A stretch of 64,000 bases of DNA, from NCBI RefSeq assembly GCF_029953635.1, contig NZ_CP124543.1, forward strand, positions 6,790,367 to 6,854,366. The letters are read 5' to 3'. Within the stretch, counting starts at the first letter, position 1; the number at the start of each line of letters is the position of its first letter. The notes under the pieces were generated by a model, which made no database searches, was not told the DNA's origin, and saw only the letters and a program-made list of their open reading frames with translations. Source of the DNA: Halotia branconii CENA392. Its GTDB lineage: Bacteria; Cyanobacteriota; Cyanobacteriia; Cyanobacteriales; Nostocaceae. Shown here in pieces: positions 18,036 through 27,306 of this stretch. The translations under genes and the position numbers were made by a program.

Positions 18036-18881
18036 CTATTTTTGATTTACAGTTGGTATCAAAACCCCGTGCTTGGGACTAAATAATAACGCTAATAAAA
18101 ATAATCCCGATACTACTAAAACGATCGCCGGGCCAGAAGGCAAATTATAAAAGTAGCTGAGATACATCCCACTAATACTAGAAATAACTCCAATTACTGC
18201 ACCTAAAATCATCACTTTATGCAAGCGTTTCACTAATAAATAAGCAGTTGCTCCTGGTGTAATTAAAAGTGATAATACTAAAATTACACCTACAGCTTTC
18301 ATACTAGCAACAATAGTTAAAGCAATTAGCAGCATCAATCCAAAGTTGAGCCGATTGACTGGCAAACCTGCGGCTTGAGCGCCTAAAGGATCAAAGGTGT
18401 AAAATAAAAGTTCTTTATATAATAAAAAAACAACTATTAAAACAACAGTGGCAATAATGGCAGTGTCTCGTACTTCGTCAATAGTAACACCAAGAATATT
18501 ACCAAATAAAAAGTGATTCAGGTCAATTTTATTATCTTTTTGAATAACAGTAATTAAAGTAATTCCCAAAGCAAAAAATGCTGAAAATACTATACCCATT
18601 GCAGCATCTTCTTTGATGGGCGATCGCGTCCTAATCCAGGCAATCACCATTGTACTCAAAACCCCAGCAATAAATGCCCCAATATATATATTTGCTCCCA
18701 GCATAAAGGCGATCGCTAATCCTGGCAAAACTGAGTGACTGATAGCGTCACCTAATAAAGCTAGTCTTTGCACCATCAAGTAGCTGCCTACCACAGCACA
18801 CAACAAACCGACTAAAATGGCAATGACGAGCGATCGCTGCATGAAACCATACTGCAACGGTTCAATTAATGCTTGCAACAT
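18036..18881 (-). CDS. Mn/Zn ABC transporter permease
   Basis: An integral membrane protein of 281 residues with about eight hydrophobic helices, of the ABC-3 family (ZnuB/MntB/TroC-type). MVQRLALLGDAISHSVLPG near residue 40 and the loop PLGAQAAGLPVNRL are family hallmarks. It forms the channel of a metal importer with the ATPase gene 127 bases upstream (19009-19806), in the same orientation, while the binding-protein gene is divergent. Confidence 0.92.
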   Translation of the reverse strand: MLQALIEPLQYGFMQRSLVIAILVGLLCAVVGSYLMVQRLALLGDAISHSVLPGLAIAFMLGANIYIGAFIAGVLSTMVIAWIRTRSPIKEDAAMGIVFSAFFALGITLITVIQKDNKIDLNHFLFGNILGVTIDEVRDTAIIATVVLIVVFLLYKELLFYTFDPLGAQAAGLPVNRLNFGLMLLIALTIVASMKAVGVILVLSLLITPGATAYLLVKRLHKVMILGAVIGVISSISGMYLSYFYNLPSGPAIVLVVSGLFLLALLFSPKHGVLIPTVNQK

Positions 18882-19008
18882 AAGAGTTTATTGATAATAT
18901 GAACCCGGAGTATGAATATCACGCAGAGACGCAAAGGCGCAGAGAGTAAGAGTTAATAAGAGTTTATTTTTAAATTTCATATTCTAATTCAGTAACGTCT
19001 TTTAACTC

Positions 19009-19806
19009 TTATGCGGCATCAGAATAATACATGACTTTACCACTGTAAGCGCGCTGTAAATTTTGTTCTGTAAGGACTTGTTGTCGTGAACCTGTGGCAA
19101 TTAATTCACAATTTAATAATATTAAATCATCAAAGTGAGTGATTGATTCTCCTAAGTCGTGATTGACTACCAACACGATTTTATTGGCAGCTGTTAGTTC
19201 TTGAAAGACTTCAAAAATTACTGCTTGAGTTTTTTGATCGATGCCTACTAAAGGTTCATCAAAGCAGAAAATTTCCGCTTGCTGTACCAATGCACGGGCC
19301 AAAAATACTCGCTGTTGCTGTCCTCCTGAAAGTTGTCCAATGGGACGATCAGCATATTCACTCATGCCAACTCGTTCTAGAGCATTTTTTGTGACTTGGT
19401 GGCTAACTGTTGAGAAGCTACGCAACCAACCTGTTTTCTTGACTCGTCCCATCATCACTACATCCCAAACTGTGGCGGGATAAGTCCAGTCTATTTGATT
19501 GCGCTGGGGTACGTAGGCAACTTTTGATCTTTGCTGCATTAAAGGTTTTCCCTGGTAAAGCACTGTGCCGCTATTTAGGGGAACCAAACCCAACATTGCT
19601 TTCATTAAAGTACTTTTACCAGCGCCATTGGGGCCAAAAATTCCTGTTAACTTTCCTGGCTTGATAATGCAGTTAATGTCCCTCAAAGCCTCTTGTGTCC
19701 GGTAAAGCACCCCTAAATGGGCAATATTAATGGTTGCAGTGGTTGTTTGGGTGTCTTTCATAAAGTGGCTGGAATTTGCTTCTAAGGAAAAGTCAACAGT
19801 TCTCAT
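19009..19806 (-). CDS. Mn/Zn ABC transporter ATP-binding protein
   Basis: A 265-residue ABC ATPase: Walker A GPNGAGKST, Q-loop VPQRNQIDW, signature LSGGQQQR, Walker B IFCFDEPLVGID and H-loop VVNHDLGE are all intact. PQRNQIDWTYPATVWDVVMMGR is typical of the metal-specific subgroup. It energises the permease encoded next. The first 15-30 residues before INIAHLGVLYRTQ are not part of the domain, so ATG 19761 is a possible alternative start. The promoter lies in the 96-bp gap shared with the binding-protein gene. Confidence 0.93.
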   Translation of the reverse strand: MRTVDFSLEANSSHFMKDTQTTTATINIAHLGVLYRTQEALRDINCIIKPGKLTGIFGPNGAGKSTLMKAMLGLVPLNSGTVLYQGKPLMQQRSKVAYVPQRNQIDWTYPATVWDVVMMGRVKKTGWLRSFSTVSHQVTKNALERVGMSEYADRPIGQLSGGQQQRVFLARALVQQAEIFCFDEPLVGIDQKTQAVIFEVFQELTAANKIVLVVNHDLGESITHFDDLILLNCELIATGSRQQVLTEQNLQRAYSGKVMYYSDAA

Positions 19807-19830
19807 GAGTTGATTTTTGGTAATTAAATA

Positions 19831-19889
19831 AAAAATGAAAAGAATATGAGAATAATGTACCTTAAAAAATGAGAAGAATATGAAAATAA
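19831..19889. promoter_or_regulatory. 25-bp direct repeat in the divergent metal-transport promoter
   Basis: AAAAATGAAAAGAATATGAG plus AATAA at 19831-19855 recurs at 19865-19889 with only two changes. The start-to-start distance is 34 bases. The pair lies between the ATPase start (19806) and the binding-protein start (19903), so one regulator could control both arms. It is AT-rich and not a clear Fur/Zur palindrome, though the TGAGAATAATGTA stretch resembles half of one. Confidence 0.5.
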
Positions 19890-19902
19890 GTGTAACAAGT
19901 CG

Positions 19903-20868
19903 ATGAGAGGAATCACTCAGTCAAAAGCTATATACTATTGGCCAGCCACATTTGGAGTATTATTAGGACTTTGGATAGGTGGTTGTGTGCAACGTACCTC
20001 TCCAGGGGTAGATGGCAAGCCGCGAGTGGTGGCAACTAGCACGATTATTGCTGATTTGACACAAGAGGTGGGGGGAGATGAAATTCAGCTAACTGGAATT
20101 TTGCAACCGGGTACTGATCCCCATGTTTATGAACCTGTACCAGCAGATAGCATAACTTTAGAAGAAGCCGACTTGATTTTATATAACGGCTACAACTTAG
20201 AACCAGGACTGATTAAGTTAATGAAAGCCTCTGGTGGCAAGGTGCAGCAATTACCTGTGGGAGAAGTTGTTAAACCTTTACGCTTAGAAAAAACCAAGGG
20301 TGAAGTCGTGCCAGATCCCCACGTTTGGGGTAGTGCAGCAAATGCGATCGCAATGGTAAATGTGATTAGAGATGCTTTGATCAAGTTATCCCCGGAAGAT
20401 CAAGAAAAATTTACCCAAAATGCTGCACAACTGACTCAAGAATTACAGCAGTTGCATAGCTGGACTAAAAAACAAATTCAAACTATCCCCCCAAATAAAC
20501 GCCAACTTGTAACCACACACGACGCATTTCAGTATTATGGAGATGCTTATGGAATTGCGATCGCAGGGACTTTAATTGGCATTAGTACTGAAGAACAACC
20601 CAGCGCTCAAACTGTGCAACGATTGGTAGAGTCAATTAAAAAGATTGGTGTACCTGCAATTTTTGCCGAAACTACAATTAATCCTGCTTTAATTAAAACC
20701 GTTGCCCAAGAAGCAGGTGTGAAATTAGCACCAAATCAACTATATTCTGATTCCATTGGTGCAAAGGGTAGTAATGGAGATTCTTATATCAAAATGATTG
20801 AGGCTAATACCCGGACTATTGTAGAAGCATTAGGCGGTAAATATACACCATTTCAATTAAACAAGTAA
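19903..20868 (+). CDS. Mn/Zn ABC transporter substrate-binding lipoprotein
   Basis: A 321-residue cluster A-I metal-binding protein. The N-terminal signal ends in the lipobox LWIGGC, so Cys28 should be lipidated and the protein anchored in the periplasm. The metal ligands by motif are H74 (TDPHVYEP), H140 (DPHVWG), H206 (TTHDAFQYYG) and D283 (LYSDSIG). Three His plus Asp is the TroA/zinc-type set; manganese PsaA/MntC-type proteins usually have Glu at the third site. There is no His-rich loop as in ZnuA. It delivers metal to the permease/ATPase encoded divergently. Confidence 0.9.
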   Translation: MRGITQSKAIYYWPATFGVLLGLWIGGCVQRTSPGVDGKPRVVATSTIIADLTQEVGGDEIQLTGILQPGTDPHVYEPVPADSITLEEADLILYNGYNLEPGLIKLMKASGGKVQQLPVGEVVKPLRLEKTKGEVVPDPHVWGSAANAIAMVNVIRDALIKLSPEDQEKFTQNAAQLTQELQQLHSWTKKQIQTIPPNKRQLVTTHDAFQYYGDAYGIAIAGTLIGISTEEQPSAQTVQRLVESIKKIGVPAIFAETTINPALIKTVAQEAGVKLAPNQLYSDSIGAKGSNGDSYIKMIEANTRTIVEALGGKYTPFQLNK

Positions 20869-20889
20869 ATCCAACACCATTTTTTGATC

Positions 20890-20931
20890 ATGCCCTATGC
20901 CCCATGCCCTATGCCCTATGCCCTATGCCCT
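20890..20931 (+). repeat. Tandem heptamer repeat (ATGCCCT)6
   Basis: Six 7-bp units in a row, one of them ATGCCCC. This is the short tandemly repeated repetitive sequence type known from heterocystous cyanobacteria. Shorter arrays of the same unit are at 42813-42833 and, as CATGCCC, at 55541-55561. Confidence 0.9.
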
Positions 20932-21073
20932 ATAAGCACGAATACATTTTATAACTTTAGACATGAAAATTTTATTTTAATCCCAAACTCTCTCCGAAGA
21001 AAGAACAAATTGTAGCTGTAATTTACTAAATTGAGATTTAGTAAACGTAGATATCTTAATTTCTGAAATTACC

Positions 21074-21418
21074 ATGAATAAAGAAGTAGAAAGTAAAAAT
21101 AATCAATCAGATATTCGTCAGCCAGTCGGTGACGATCCTAACACTAGAGAACAGCCAACGGTTCAAGAAAGAAACTTAACTGCAAATCCCGGAGATGCGA
21201 TCGCTGAACGGCCACAATCAGTTGAAGAGAAAGCAAAACAGGTAGCTGTAGATTCTCCAGATATTACAGGTGATCAAATTACAGTCCCAACTTACTTTGT
21301 TGTAGATGAACCCGACGGTGAAGAAAAAGCCCTTCATCATGTCAAAGATGCTGAGGAAATTTCTGACGTGATTCGGGAAGCACGAGTTGACGAAAATGGA
21401 AACCGAGTTTGGTGGTAG
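21074..21418 (+). CDS. Small acidic hypothetical protein
   Basis: A 114-residue hydrophilic, acidic product. The first 70 residues look disordered (rich in N, Q, E, D); the end VPTYFVVDEPDGEEKALHHV then KDAEEISDVIREARVDENG seems folded. No known domain is recognised. It stands alone; the 5' region carries AT-rich sequence but no obvious regulatory site. Confidence 0.6.
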   Translation: MNKEVESKNNQSDIRQPVGDDPNTREQPTVQERNLTANPGDAIAERPQSVEEKAKQVAVDSPDITGDQITVPTYFVVDEPDGEEKALHHVKDAEEISDVIREARVDENGNRVWW

Positions 21419-21548
21419 TTTATTTAATAATTCAGTAGAGACGTGATAATTAATCATGTCTCTATCTTCATGCCCTCGATTCGATTTCCAGGAAGCTCAT
21501 GATTTTGATAACAAATTAGTTCCCGCGGCGAATTGAGGGCAGATATTA

Positions 21549-22283
21549 ATGAAAAATATTATAGATACTCAAACGTTAACTGACTGGAATACCCAGGAAA
21601 TTAAAAATAAAACTTTAGAGCTAGTAGCAGGACGAGATACAGAGCCTTTGAGAGATAAGGTAAAATTTTATCAAACTGAATTAACACCCTATTTTGACGA
21701 ATTAAGTCAACGTAATCCCTTTCCCAATGTCATCGAGCAAGTGCCGATTGTAATTGGTGCTTGGATACCAATTTGGTCTACCATACCCTTTCAAGATATT
21801 TTGCCGGGTAGATTATACGAACAGTCTTACCAAATCTTTCATGATAATGGTTACTATGCCAACATTGCTCGTTACGCACCAGGACAATCTAGGTTTTGGC
21901 GAATATTTGCTTCCAAATTGCCAGCTTTCGATTTAATGGTGATGCAAAAATACGCAATTCAAGATAACAATTGGTGCATTCAAAATGTAGGGTTGTTTCA
22001 GGCTTGGAAAAACAGAGAAAAACCACTGACTATTGACGATGCAGACAAGTGGTTTACAGCGATCACAAAATCTAAATTCCAAGAAAATAGAGCTGAGTTA
22101 GATTTACGGCAAGAAATTCAGTTAGAAAAAATGGATAGAAATACTGTCAAAAAATTTGAAAAAGCCTACTTAGCTACTTCTGTTTTAGAACATTTATATA
22201 TAGATCATGACTTTCGGTTAGTTAAGAGTCAACGCGAAGCTAAACAGCGACCGAGTTATACAATTGCTGTTCGCAGAGGTTAA
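21549..22283 (+). CDS. Hypothetical protein, possibly PAP/fibrillin-like
   Basis: A 244-residue soluble protein. VIGAWIPIWSTIPFQDILPG followed by RLYEQSYQIFHDNGYYANIA recalls the start of plastid lipid-associated (fibrillin) domains, which read GxWxLxYT...PGxxxQ...NxA, but the match is loose and I would not assign the family firmly. The C-terminal third is charged and helical (ELDLRQEIQLEKMDRNTVKK). The following hydrolase gene begins 22 bases after its stop, so the two may be cotranscribed. Confidence 0.6.
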   Translation: MKNIIDTQTLTDWNTQEIKNKTLELVAGRDTEPLRDKVKFYQTELTPYFDELSQRNPFPNVIEQVPIVIGAWIPIWSTIPFQDILPGRLYEQSYQIFHDNGYYANIARYAPGQSRFWRIFASKLPAFDLMVMQKYAIQDNNWCIQNVGLFQAWKNREKPLTIDDADKWFTAITKSKFQENRAELDLRQEIQLEKMDRNTVKKFEKAYLATSVLEHLYIDHDFRLVKSQREAKQRPSYTIAVRRG

Positions 22284-22305
22284 GTTAGCCCAAGCCGTAA
22301 ATATT

Positions 22306-22953
22306 ATGCATTCAATACAACAACAAATTAATTGTACTGATACATACAACTATTTGCTGTTTTTACCCGATCGCCAAAAAACGCCAGAGCAACTTTTGCC
22401 AACAATTATATTTTTACACGGTGCTGGTGAGCGAGGCTTTAATTTAGAAGACGTGAAAAAGCAAGGCATTCCCCAAATTGTAGAAAAACAGCCAAACTTT
22501 CCATTTATTGTGATTTCTCCTCAATGTCCTTTAGGTCAGTATTGGTCAGTACGTCCCTTGAGTATTCTTTTAGATCAAGCGATCGCAGCTTACCCAATTG
22601 ATAGCGATCGCATATACTTAACAGGGTTAAGCATGGGTGGTTTCGGCACATGGCGCTGGGCTACAGCTGAACCACAACGCTTTGCGGCGATCGCACCTAT
22701 TTGTGGTGGTGACAACCCATTAACAGCAAAGAACTTAAAAAATCTTCCTGTGTGGGCATTTCATGGAGCGCAAGATCATGTTGTTCCATTGAAAGAGTCT
22801 GAAAATATGGTTTCTGCGCTGCAAGCTTGTGGTGGTAACGTCAAGTTTACGGTTTATCCAGAAGCTGATCATGATTCATGGACGCAGACATATAACAATC
22901 CAGAGTTATATGAATGGTTCTTGCAGCATCAACGACAACAGACTGTGCATTAA
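22306..22953 (+). CDS. Alpha/beta-hydrolase (carboxylesterase/dienelactone hydrolase type)
   Basis: A 215-residue esterase-fold protein. IIFLHGAGERG forms the oxyanion hole, LTGLSMGGFGTW carries the nucleophile Ser, and WAFHGAQDHVVP and PEADHDSW supply Asp and His of the triad. The layout matches small phospholipase/carboxylesterase and feruloyl-esterase-like proteins; there is no signal peptide, so it should act in the cytoplasm. I chose ATG 22306 because the longer frame from 22264 would overlap the previous gene and adds no domain. Confidence 0.85.
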   Translation: MHSIQQQINCTDTYNYLLFLPDRQKTPEQLLPTIIFLHGAGERGFNLEDVKKQGIPQIVEKQPNFPFIVISPQCPLGQYWSVRPLSILLDQAIAAYPIDSDRIYLTGLSMGGFGTWRWATAEPQRFAAIAPICGGDNPLTAKNLKNLPVWAFHGAQDHVVPLKESENMVSALQACGGNVKFTVYPEADHDSWTQTYNNPELYEWFLQHQRQQTVH

Positions 22954-23546
22954 AACAGATTTTAACTGTCTTCAAAAATTATGTGGAAATTACTGTATTA
23001 ATTTAAATAATACTAAAATTTTATCAAAATGCTTATTTATTATTATGAAATCAGCAAAAATACGGTAATCAAATTACTTTAACCGCTGATATTTTATGGA
23101 AAAATTTATACTATCTTTTTCCGTTATTAATTAAATAAACAGTAAATTAGTATCGTAGCTATTTGATGATACTAATCTATGTTTAAAAGGCTCAAAACTA
23201 CATTTGCATTGATTCCTCTATCATTGGGAACAATTGCCATAACAAGCGTAATACAACCAGCTATGGCTGTTAATCTAGGGATCGCGCAAAACTATAATGT
23301 CTTCGTTTTTGGAGATATGAATCAAAGCTCAGATTCCGAAGGTCGTGTAGCTGTTGGTGGTAATGCCACATTAACTAATTTTGGAATTGCTGACCGTCTA
23401 ACTAATTCTAATGGTACAGATACTCGACTTGTTGTAGGTGGTAATTTAACCTACAATAACGGTCAGATTTTTGGTGGTAATGCTGTTGTTGGCGGTACTG
23501 TTAAAACTCCTGTCTATTTCAATTGCTCACCTAACTGTGGTGTTAG

Positions 23547-24906
23547 CGGGACTTAGGCAAAAAAAGAGAATAAAAAAGGCTATAATGCAGAATTAGCATA
23601 GGTTTTACGTCAAACTAACCCCCATGAAAGAGACAACTCCCACAGCTATGCCCCCATGCTTTGAAAAATGGTGTCAAAGGTTTGACGATGTATTTGGTCA
23701 TAAAGCGCAAAAAAGGGAGTTTAGACATTATTTAGGGGGGTTGTTAGGAGAAAGCGAACGGAAAAACTTGTTCCAGCTCGCAGAAAATGCCGTAGGAGTA
23801 AATTACCACCGATTACACCACTTTTTGACAGATTCCCCTTGGTCGGCCACAAAGGTGAATGAACGACGCTTAGAGGTAATGAACAAGTGTAGTCAGACTA
23901 AAATCAGTAGGGGATTTAGCTTGATAATTGATGATTCAGGGCATAGGAAAAGTGGTAACTTTACCGAAGGTGTGGGAAGACAATATATCGGAGAAATTGG
24001 CAAGACAGATAATGGAATAGTGGTGGTAACAACTCATTTATATGATGGGAGAAAAAGCCTACCATTAGATATAGAGTTATATCAACACGCTGATTCATTA
24101 CCCGAAGGAAAACAAGACCCTCTATTTGAGAAAAAAACAGAGATAGCAATTAAGTTAATAGACCAAACAAGAGAGCGAGGATATCAACCAGGAATAGTGA
24201 TTGTAGATGCCGGATATGGTAACAATACATCATTCCTATTAGAACTAGAAAATCGCAAATTAAAGTATTTAGGAGGAATAGCCAAAAATCGGAAAGTCAC
24301 AATTAGTGAGCAAGAGAATAATCAACGAACAATTAGGATAGATGAGTTAGCAAAGTCTATACCCCAAGAGGCTTTTAGCGAAACTCAACTCAATTTAGAT
24401 AAACCTAGAAAAGTATGGGTAGCAACTTTTGAAGTAGAGATATCACGTCTGGAAGGTAAACGAAGTATAGCTATCGTCATGAATGCTGCTACTTTTTCTG
24501 ATGCCACAGATATCGACTACTTTATTACCAATGTTTCTACATCTGTTGTAACTTCAGAATGGATAGTAAACACCTATTCTCAACGCAATTGGGTAGAGGT
24601 CTTTTATAGAGAAGCCAAGGGTTTTTTAGGATTGAAAGAATATCAAGTCCGAGATAAAACCAGTCTCATGCGACATTTTATCTTGGTATTTTGTGCCTAT
24701 ACTTTTGTCCTTTGGCATCAGTTGACTGGTGGTTTTAGACGTAGGTGGGCAACTAAACCGTTGAACACTTTTACTGAGGCTTTAGAAGCCTTTAGAACTG
24801 CTATTTCTTTCCGATTTATTGAGTGGTTGACTGTTAATCGTGACGTATTTGCCGCTCATAAAGCCAGTTTCGGCTTTATTTGGGCTTGATTTTTCCTTAA
24901 GTCCCG
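23547..24906 (+). mobile_element. IS701-family insertion sequence, 1360 bp
   Basis: The ends are inverted: CGGGACTTAGGCAAAAA on the left and the complement of CGGGACTTAAGGAAAAA on the right. The flanks carry the 4-bp duplication TTAG (23543-23546 and 24907-24910), which fits the YTAR target preference of the IS701 family. It contains a single complete transposase gene, so it may be active. It splits a PEP-CTERM protein gene. Confidence 0.92.
23624..24889 (+). CDS. IS701-family transposase
   Basis: A 421-residue DDE transposase. The catalytic acids are D103/D104 in SLIIDDSGHRKSG, D195 in IVIVDAGYGN, and a Glu in VEVFYREAKGFLGLKEYQ (E330 most likely). The N-terminal HTH-like part (about 15-100) should bind the ends. 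The gene fills the element, leaving 77 bp on the left and 17 bp on the right to the inverted ends. Length is normal for the family and no frameshift is present. Confidence 0.92.
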   Translation: MKETTPTAMPPCFEKWCQRFDDVFGHKAQKREFRHYLGGLLGESERKNLFQLAENAVGVNYHRLHHFLTDSPWSATKVNERRLEVMNKCSQTKISRGFSLIIDDSGHRKSGNFTEGVGRQYIGEIGKTDNGIVVVTTHLYDGRKSLPLDIELYQHADSLPEGKQDPLFEKKTEIAIKLIDQTRERGYQPGIVIVDAGYGNNTSFLLELENRKLKYLGGIAKNRKVTISEQENNQRTIRIDELAKSIPQEAFSETQLNLDKPRKVWVATFEVEISRLEGKRSIAIVMNAATFSDATDIDYFITNVSTSVVTSEWIVNTYSQRNWVEVFYREAKGFLGLKEYQVRDKTSLMRHFILVFCAYTFVLWHQLTGGFRRRWATKPLNTFTEALEAFRTAISFRFIEWLTVNRDVFAAHKASFGFIWA

Positions 24907-25579
24907 TTAGTTCAGGTAAACCGATTGATTTTGATGCTGCGCGCCAAGAGTTGAATAATCTTTCTAATTATTTGGGTGGATTAGCTTCTACAAATACTAC
25001 AGAGTATAAATGGGGCGGAATTTACCTTCAAGGAAACAATAGTGATTTGAATGTCTTTACAATTGATGGTTCCCAGTTTTCTAGTAGTAGTTACTTAAAT
25101 TTGAGTGGCGTTGGGAGTAATTCTACTGTAGTGTTTAATATTTTAGGAAATAGTGTCGATATCAAGAATTTTGGATTAAATCTTAATGGTGTTAATAAGC
25201 AAAATGTCTTGTTTAACTTTGTGGATGCAACTCAAGTTACAACCACTGGTTTCTCATTCCAAGGCAGTGTACTTGCTACCAACGCTAACTTTAATTTTTC
25301 TAATGGTAATGTAGAAGGAACTTTAATTGCTTCTTCATTATCTGGTAGCGGCGAATTTCATAATACCCAATTTACAGGTAATCTTCCTAACGTACCGCAG
25401 CCAGAACCTCCTAGCAATCAATGGCATCCTCCTAGTACAGGCACAGTAACAGAACCTAGTGCAACCACAGTGCCAGAACCAGGTGCTGTTTTAGGGCTAT
25501 TTCTCTTAGGGACTTTGGTTGGATTTTCCCGCCGTTCTAGAATCTTGTCACAATCGGCAAGTATAGCTAATACAGTCCA

Positions 25580-26638
25580 TTAGACTTGAGCAAGGGGATA
25601 AATCAATATTTTGTAGGTTTCTGGTGTCGGAGCGATCGCTTGTTCTACCGCTGCTGATAAATTTTGTAATGGGTAGCGATCGCTAATTAACGCTTTTACA
25701 TCTATACGCCGATTAAACACAATATCAGCCGATAGATTTTGAAGGCGGTAAGACGAACTGTAACTACCCATTAAGTCAATCTCTCGGCGATAAAGAATAT
25801 TGGGATTGATTGAAATTTCTAACTCATCGGGAAATTCCGCGAAAAATAGGATTTTGCCACCTTTGCGGGTACATTCCAGCGCTTGATAGAAAGCTTTCTC
25901 GCTCGGAACAGCCAGCAGGGTGACATCAACACCCATACCACCAGTGAGAGTATGAGTTTTTGCAACTAAATCACGGTCGCGGGCATCAAAAGCCGCTTCT
26001 GCGCCGACATGCAAAGCTTTTTCAATTCTAGAGGGTAGTAAATCAGTGGCGATCGCTTTCGCTCCGAAATACTTGACCAACATTACAAACATTAACCCAA
26101 TTGGCCCGGCTCCTGTCACCAAAACAGTTTGTCCAGGGGCAATTTGGGCTTTTTTTACTGCTTTGAGACAACAATTAGTTGGTTCTACAAAACTCGCTTC
26201 TTCAAAACTTATGTGATCGGGAATGGGAATTAATCCCCCGTTCTGCACAATATGATCAGGAACTTTCACATACTCAGCAAAACCGCCACCACTGGCGTTA
26301 AATCCTGCTGTGGTGGAGATATTTTTGTAAACATCGCACATCGAAAAATTATCATTTAGACAGTAAGCGCAACGCATACAAGGAATGTGATGCATCACCG
26401 CTACCCGTTGTCCTACTTGCCAATTTTTGACTTGATTACCTACCGCTGCAATCATTCCAGCCGTTTCATGTCCAAATATACGCGGCGGTTCATACAAAGG
26501 ATAACGAATTTTTTTGATATCTGACTGACACAATCCCACCACCTGCACCTGTACCAACACCTCACCCGGTTCCAGAGTCGGTACTGGAATCTCTTCGTAG
26601 GAAAGTTGATTAACGCCTCTAAATACTTGTGCTTTCAC
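25580..26638 (-). CDS. Zinc-dependent alcohol/sorbitol-type dehydrogenase
   Basis: A 352-residue medium-chain dehydrogenase. The catalytic zinc ligands are in VVGLCQSDIKK (Cys), FGHETAG (His, Glu); the structural zinc is held by the four Cys of PCMRCAYCLNDNFSMC. The NAD(P)-binding fold has VLVTGAGPIGLMFVML. Substrate cannot be told; it most resembles threonine/sorbitol dehydrogenase-like proteins. It converges with the PEP-CTERM gene and overlaps its stop by 4 bases. Confidence 0.88.
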   Translation of the reverse strand: MKAQVFRGVNQLSYEEIPVPTLEPGEVLVQVQVVGLCQSDIKKIRYPLYEPPRIFGHETAGMIAAVGNQVKNWQVGQRVAVMHHIPCMRCAYCLNDNFSMCDVYKNISTTAGFNASGGGFAEYVKVPDHIVQNGGLIPIPDHISFEEASFVEPTNCCLKAVKKAQIAPGQTVLVTGAGPIGLMFVMLVKYFGAKAIATDLLPSRIEKALHVGAEAAFDARDRDLVAKTHTLTGGMGVDVTLLAVPSEKAFYQALECTRKGGKILFFAEFPDELEISINPNILYRREIDLMGSYSSSYRLQNLSADIVFNRRIDVKALISDRYPLQNLSAAVEQAIAPTPETYKILIYPLAQV

Positions 26639-27306
26639 GTTGATTTTTATCGTTCAACATTACTAGATGTAACATTAGCGGTCAACATTCAGCTATATAA
26701 CTTACGCAAGAACTCTCTCAAAACAGTAAAATAAAAGTCCCCAACCTCATCAATCAAGCTTTTATCTCCAAGTTTCGTGTTCTGAACTCGAAGTTTCCTG
26801 TTCTGAACTTGAAGTTTTATGTTTTGAACTCCAAGTTTCGTGTTCTGAACTCCAAGTTTCGTGTTTTGAACTCGAAGTTTCTTGTTTTAAACGAGAATAT
26901 TCTTGTTTGAAGGTGGAATGATGGTGTTGTGAGGGCAATCGCTCTACCTTTTTACTCGAAGTTTCTTGTTCGCAGGTCAAATAATGGTGTTCTGGAGGCG
27001 ATGTCTGACGACAAGCTGCAAGCGTTTAAGTAAGTCGGTGAAATAAAATCAAACTATGTGAATAAAAGTAAATAAGGCTCAAACTCTTTTTCTCCCTGCT
27101 CTTGGTCACTGAGCGACTTGTACTGAGTTTAGCCTGAGCGTTGGTTGCTGAGTTTCGACTTCGCTCAACTGCCGCGCAGTCGAAGTAAGCCGAAGTGCTG
27201 CCCCCTGCTTTATTCCAACGATAATTATTAATATCGACCTACTTACGCTCGACTGAAATTGTAAAATCAGATGCGATCGCTTGTCTAGAAAAAATCAATT
27301 ACATTA
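26639..27306. other. Gene-poor stretch with tandem and dispersed repeats
   Basis: Holds the 21-bp tandem array at 26762-26980 (listed separately). From about 27115 to 27200 is the GTTTCGACTTCGCTCAACTG type of dispersed repeat, related to 1467 and 47800. Nothing else is recognised. Confidence 0.55.
26762..26980 (-). repeat. 21-bp tandem repeat, possibly coding for a heptapeptide-repeat protein
   Basis: About seven 21-bp units of the kind CCAAGTTTCGTGTTCTGAAC run in near-perfect register from 26768, with a weaker unit at 26955. On the minus strand the frame is open through the whole array and encodes a repeated SSEHETW/SSKHKTS heptapeptide; the frame would need a TTG start at 26980 and remains open further upstream. 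Because the unit is a multiple of three, the open frame can be a by-product. No ribosome site is seen, so I list it as a repeat rather than a gene. Confidence 0.65.

Larger units (their letters stand above)
23179..25583 (+). pseudogene. Choice-of-anchor A PEP-CTERM surface protein, split by an IS
   Basis: The 5' part (23179-23546) encodes a signal peptide (ALIPLSLGTIAITSVIQPAM ending AVNLG) and the start of a choice-of-anchor A domain (NYNVFVFGDMNQSSDSEGRV, AVGGNATLTNFG). The 3' part (24911-25583) encodes the rest and a PEP-CTERM sorting signal: VPEPGAVLGLFLLG then a helix and FSRRSR. Taking out 23547-24906 plus one TTAG copy joins the codons as CGV-SSGKPIDFD in frame and gives 346 residues. 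PEP-CTERM proteins are exported and handled by exosortase. No other lesion is seen, so the insertion looks recent. Confidence 0.9.

Noticed and set aside
20890..20931. Possible CRISPR array
   Set aside because: Pure 7-bp tandem units without spacers.
26762..26980. Possible CRISPR array
   Set aside because: 21-bp units are adjacent with no unique spacers.
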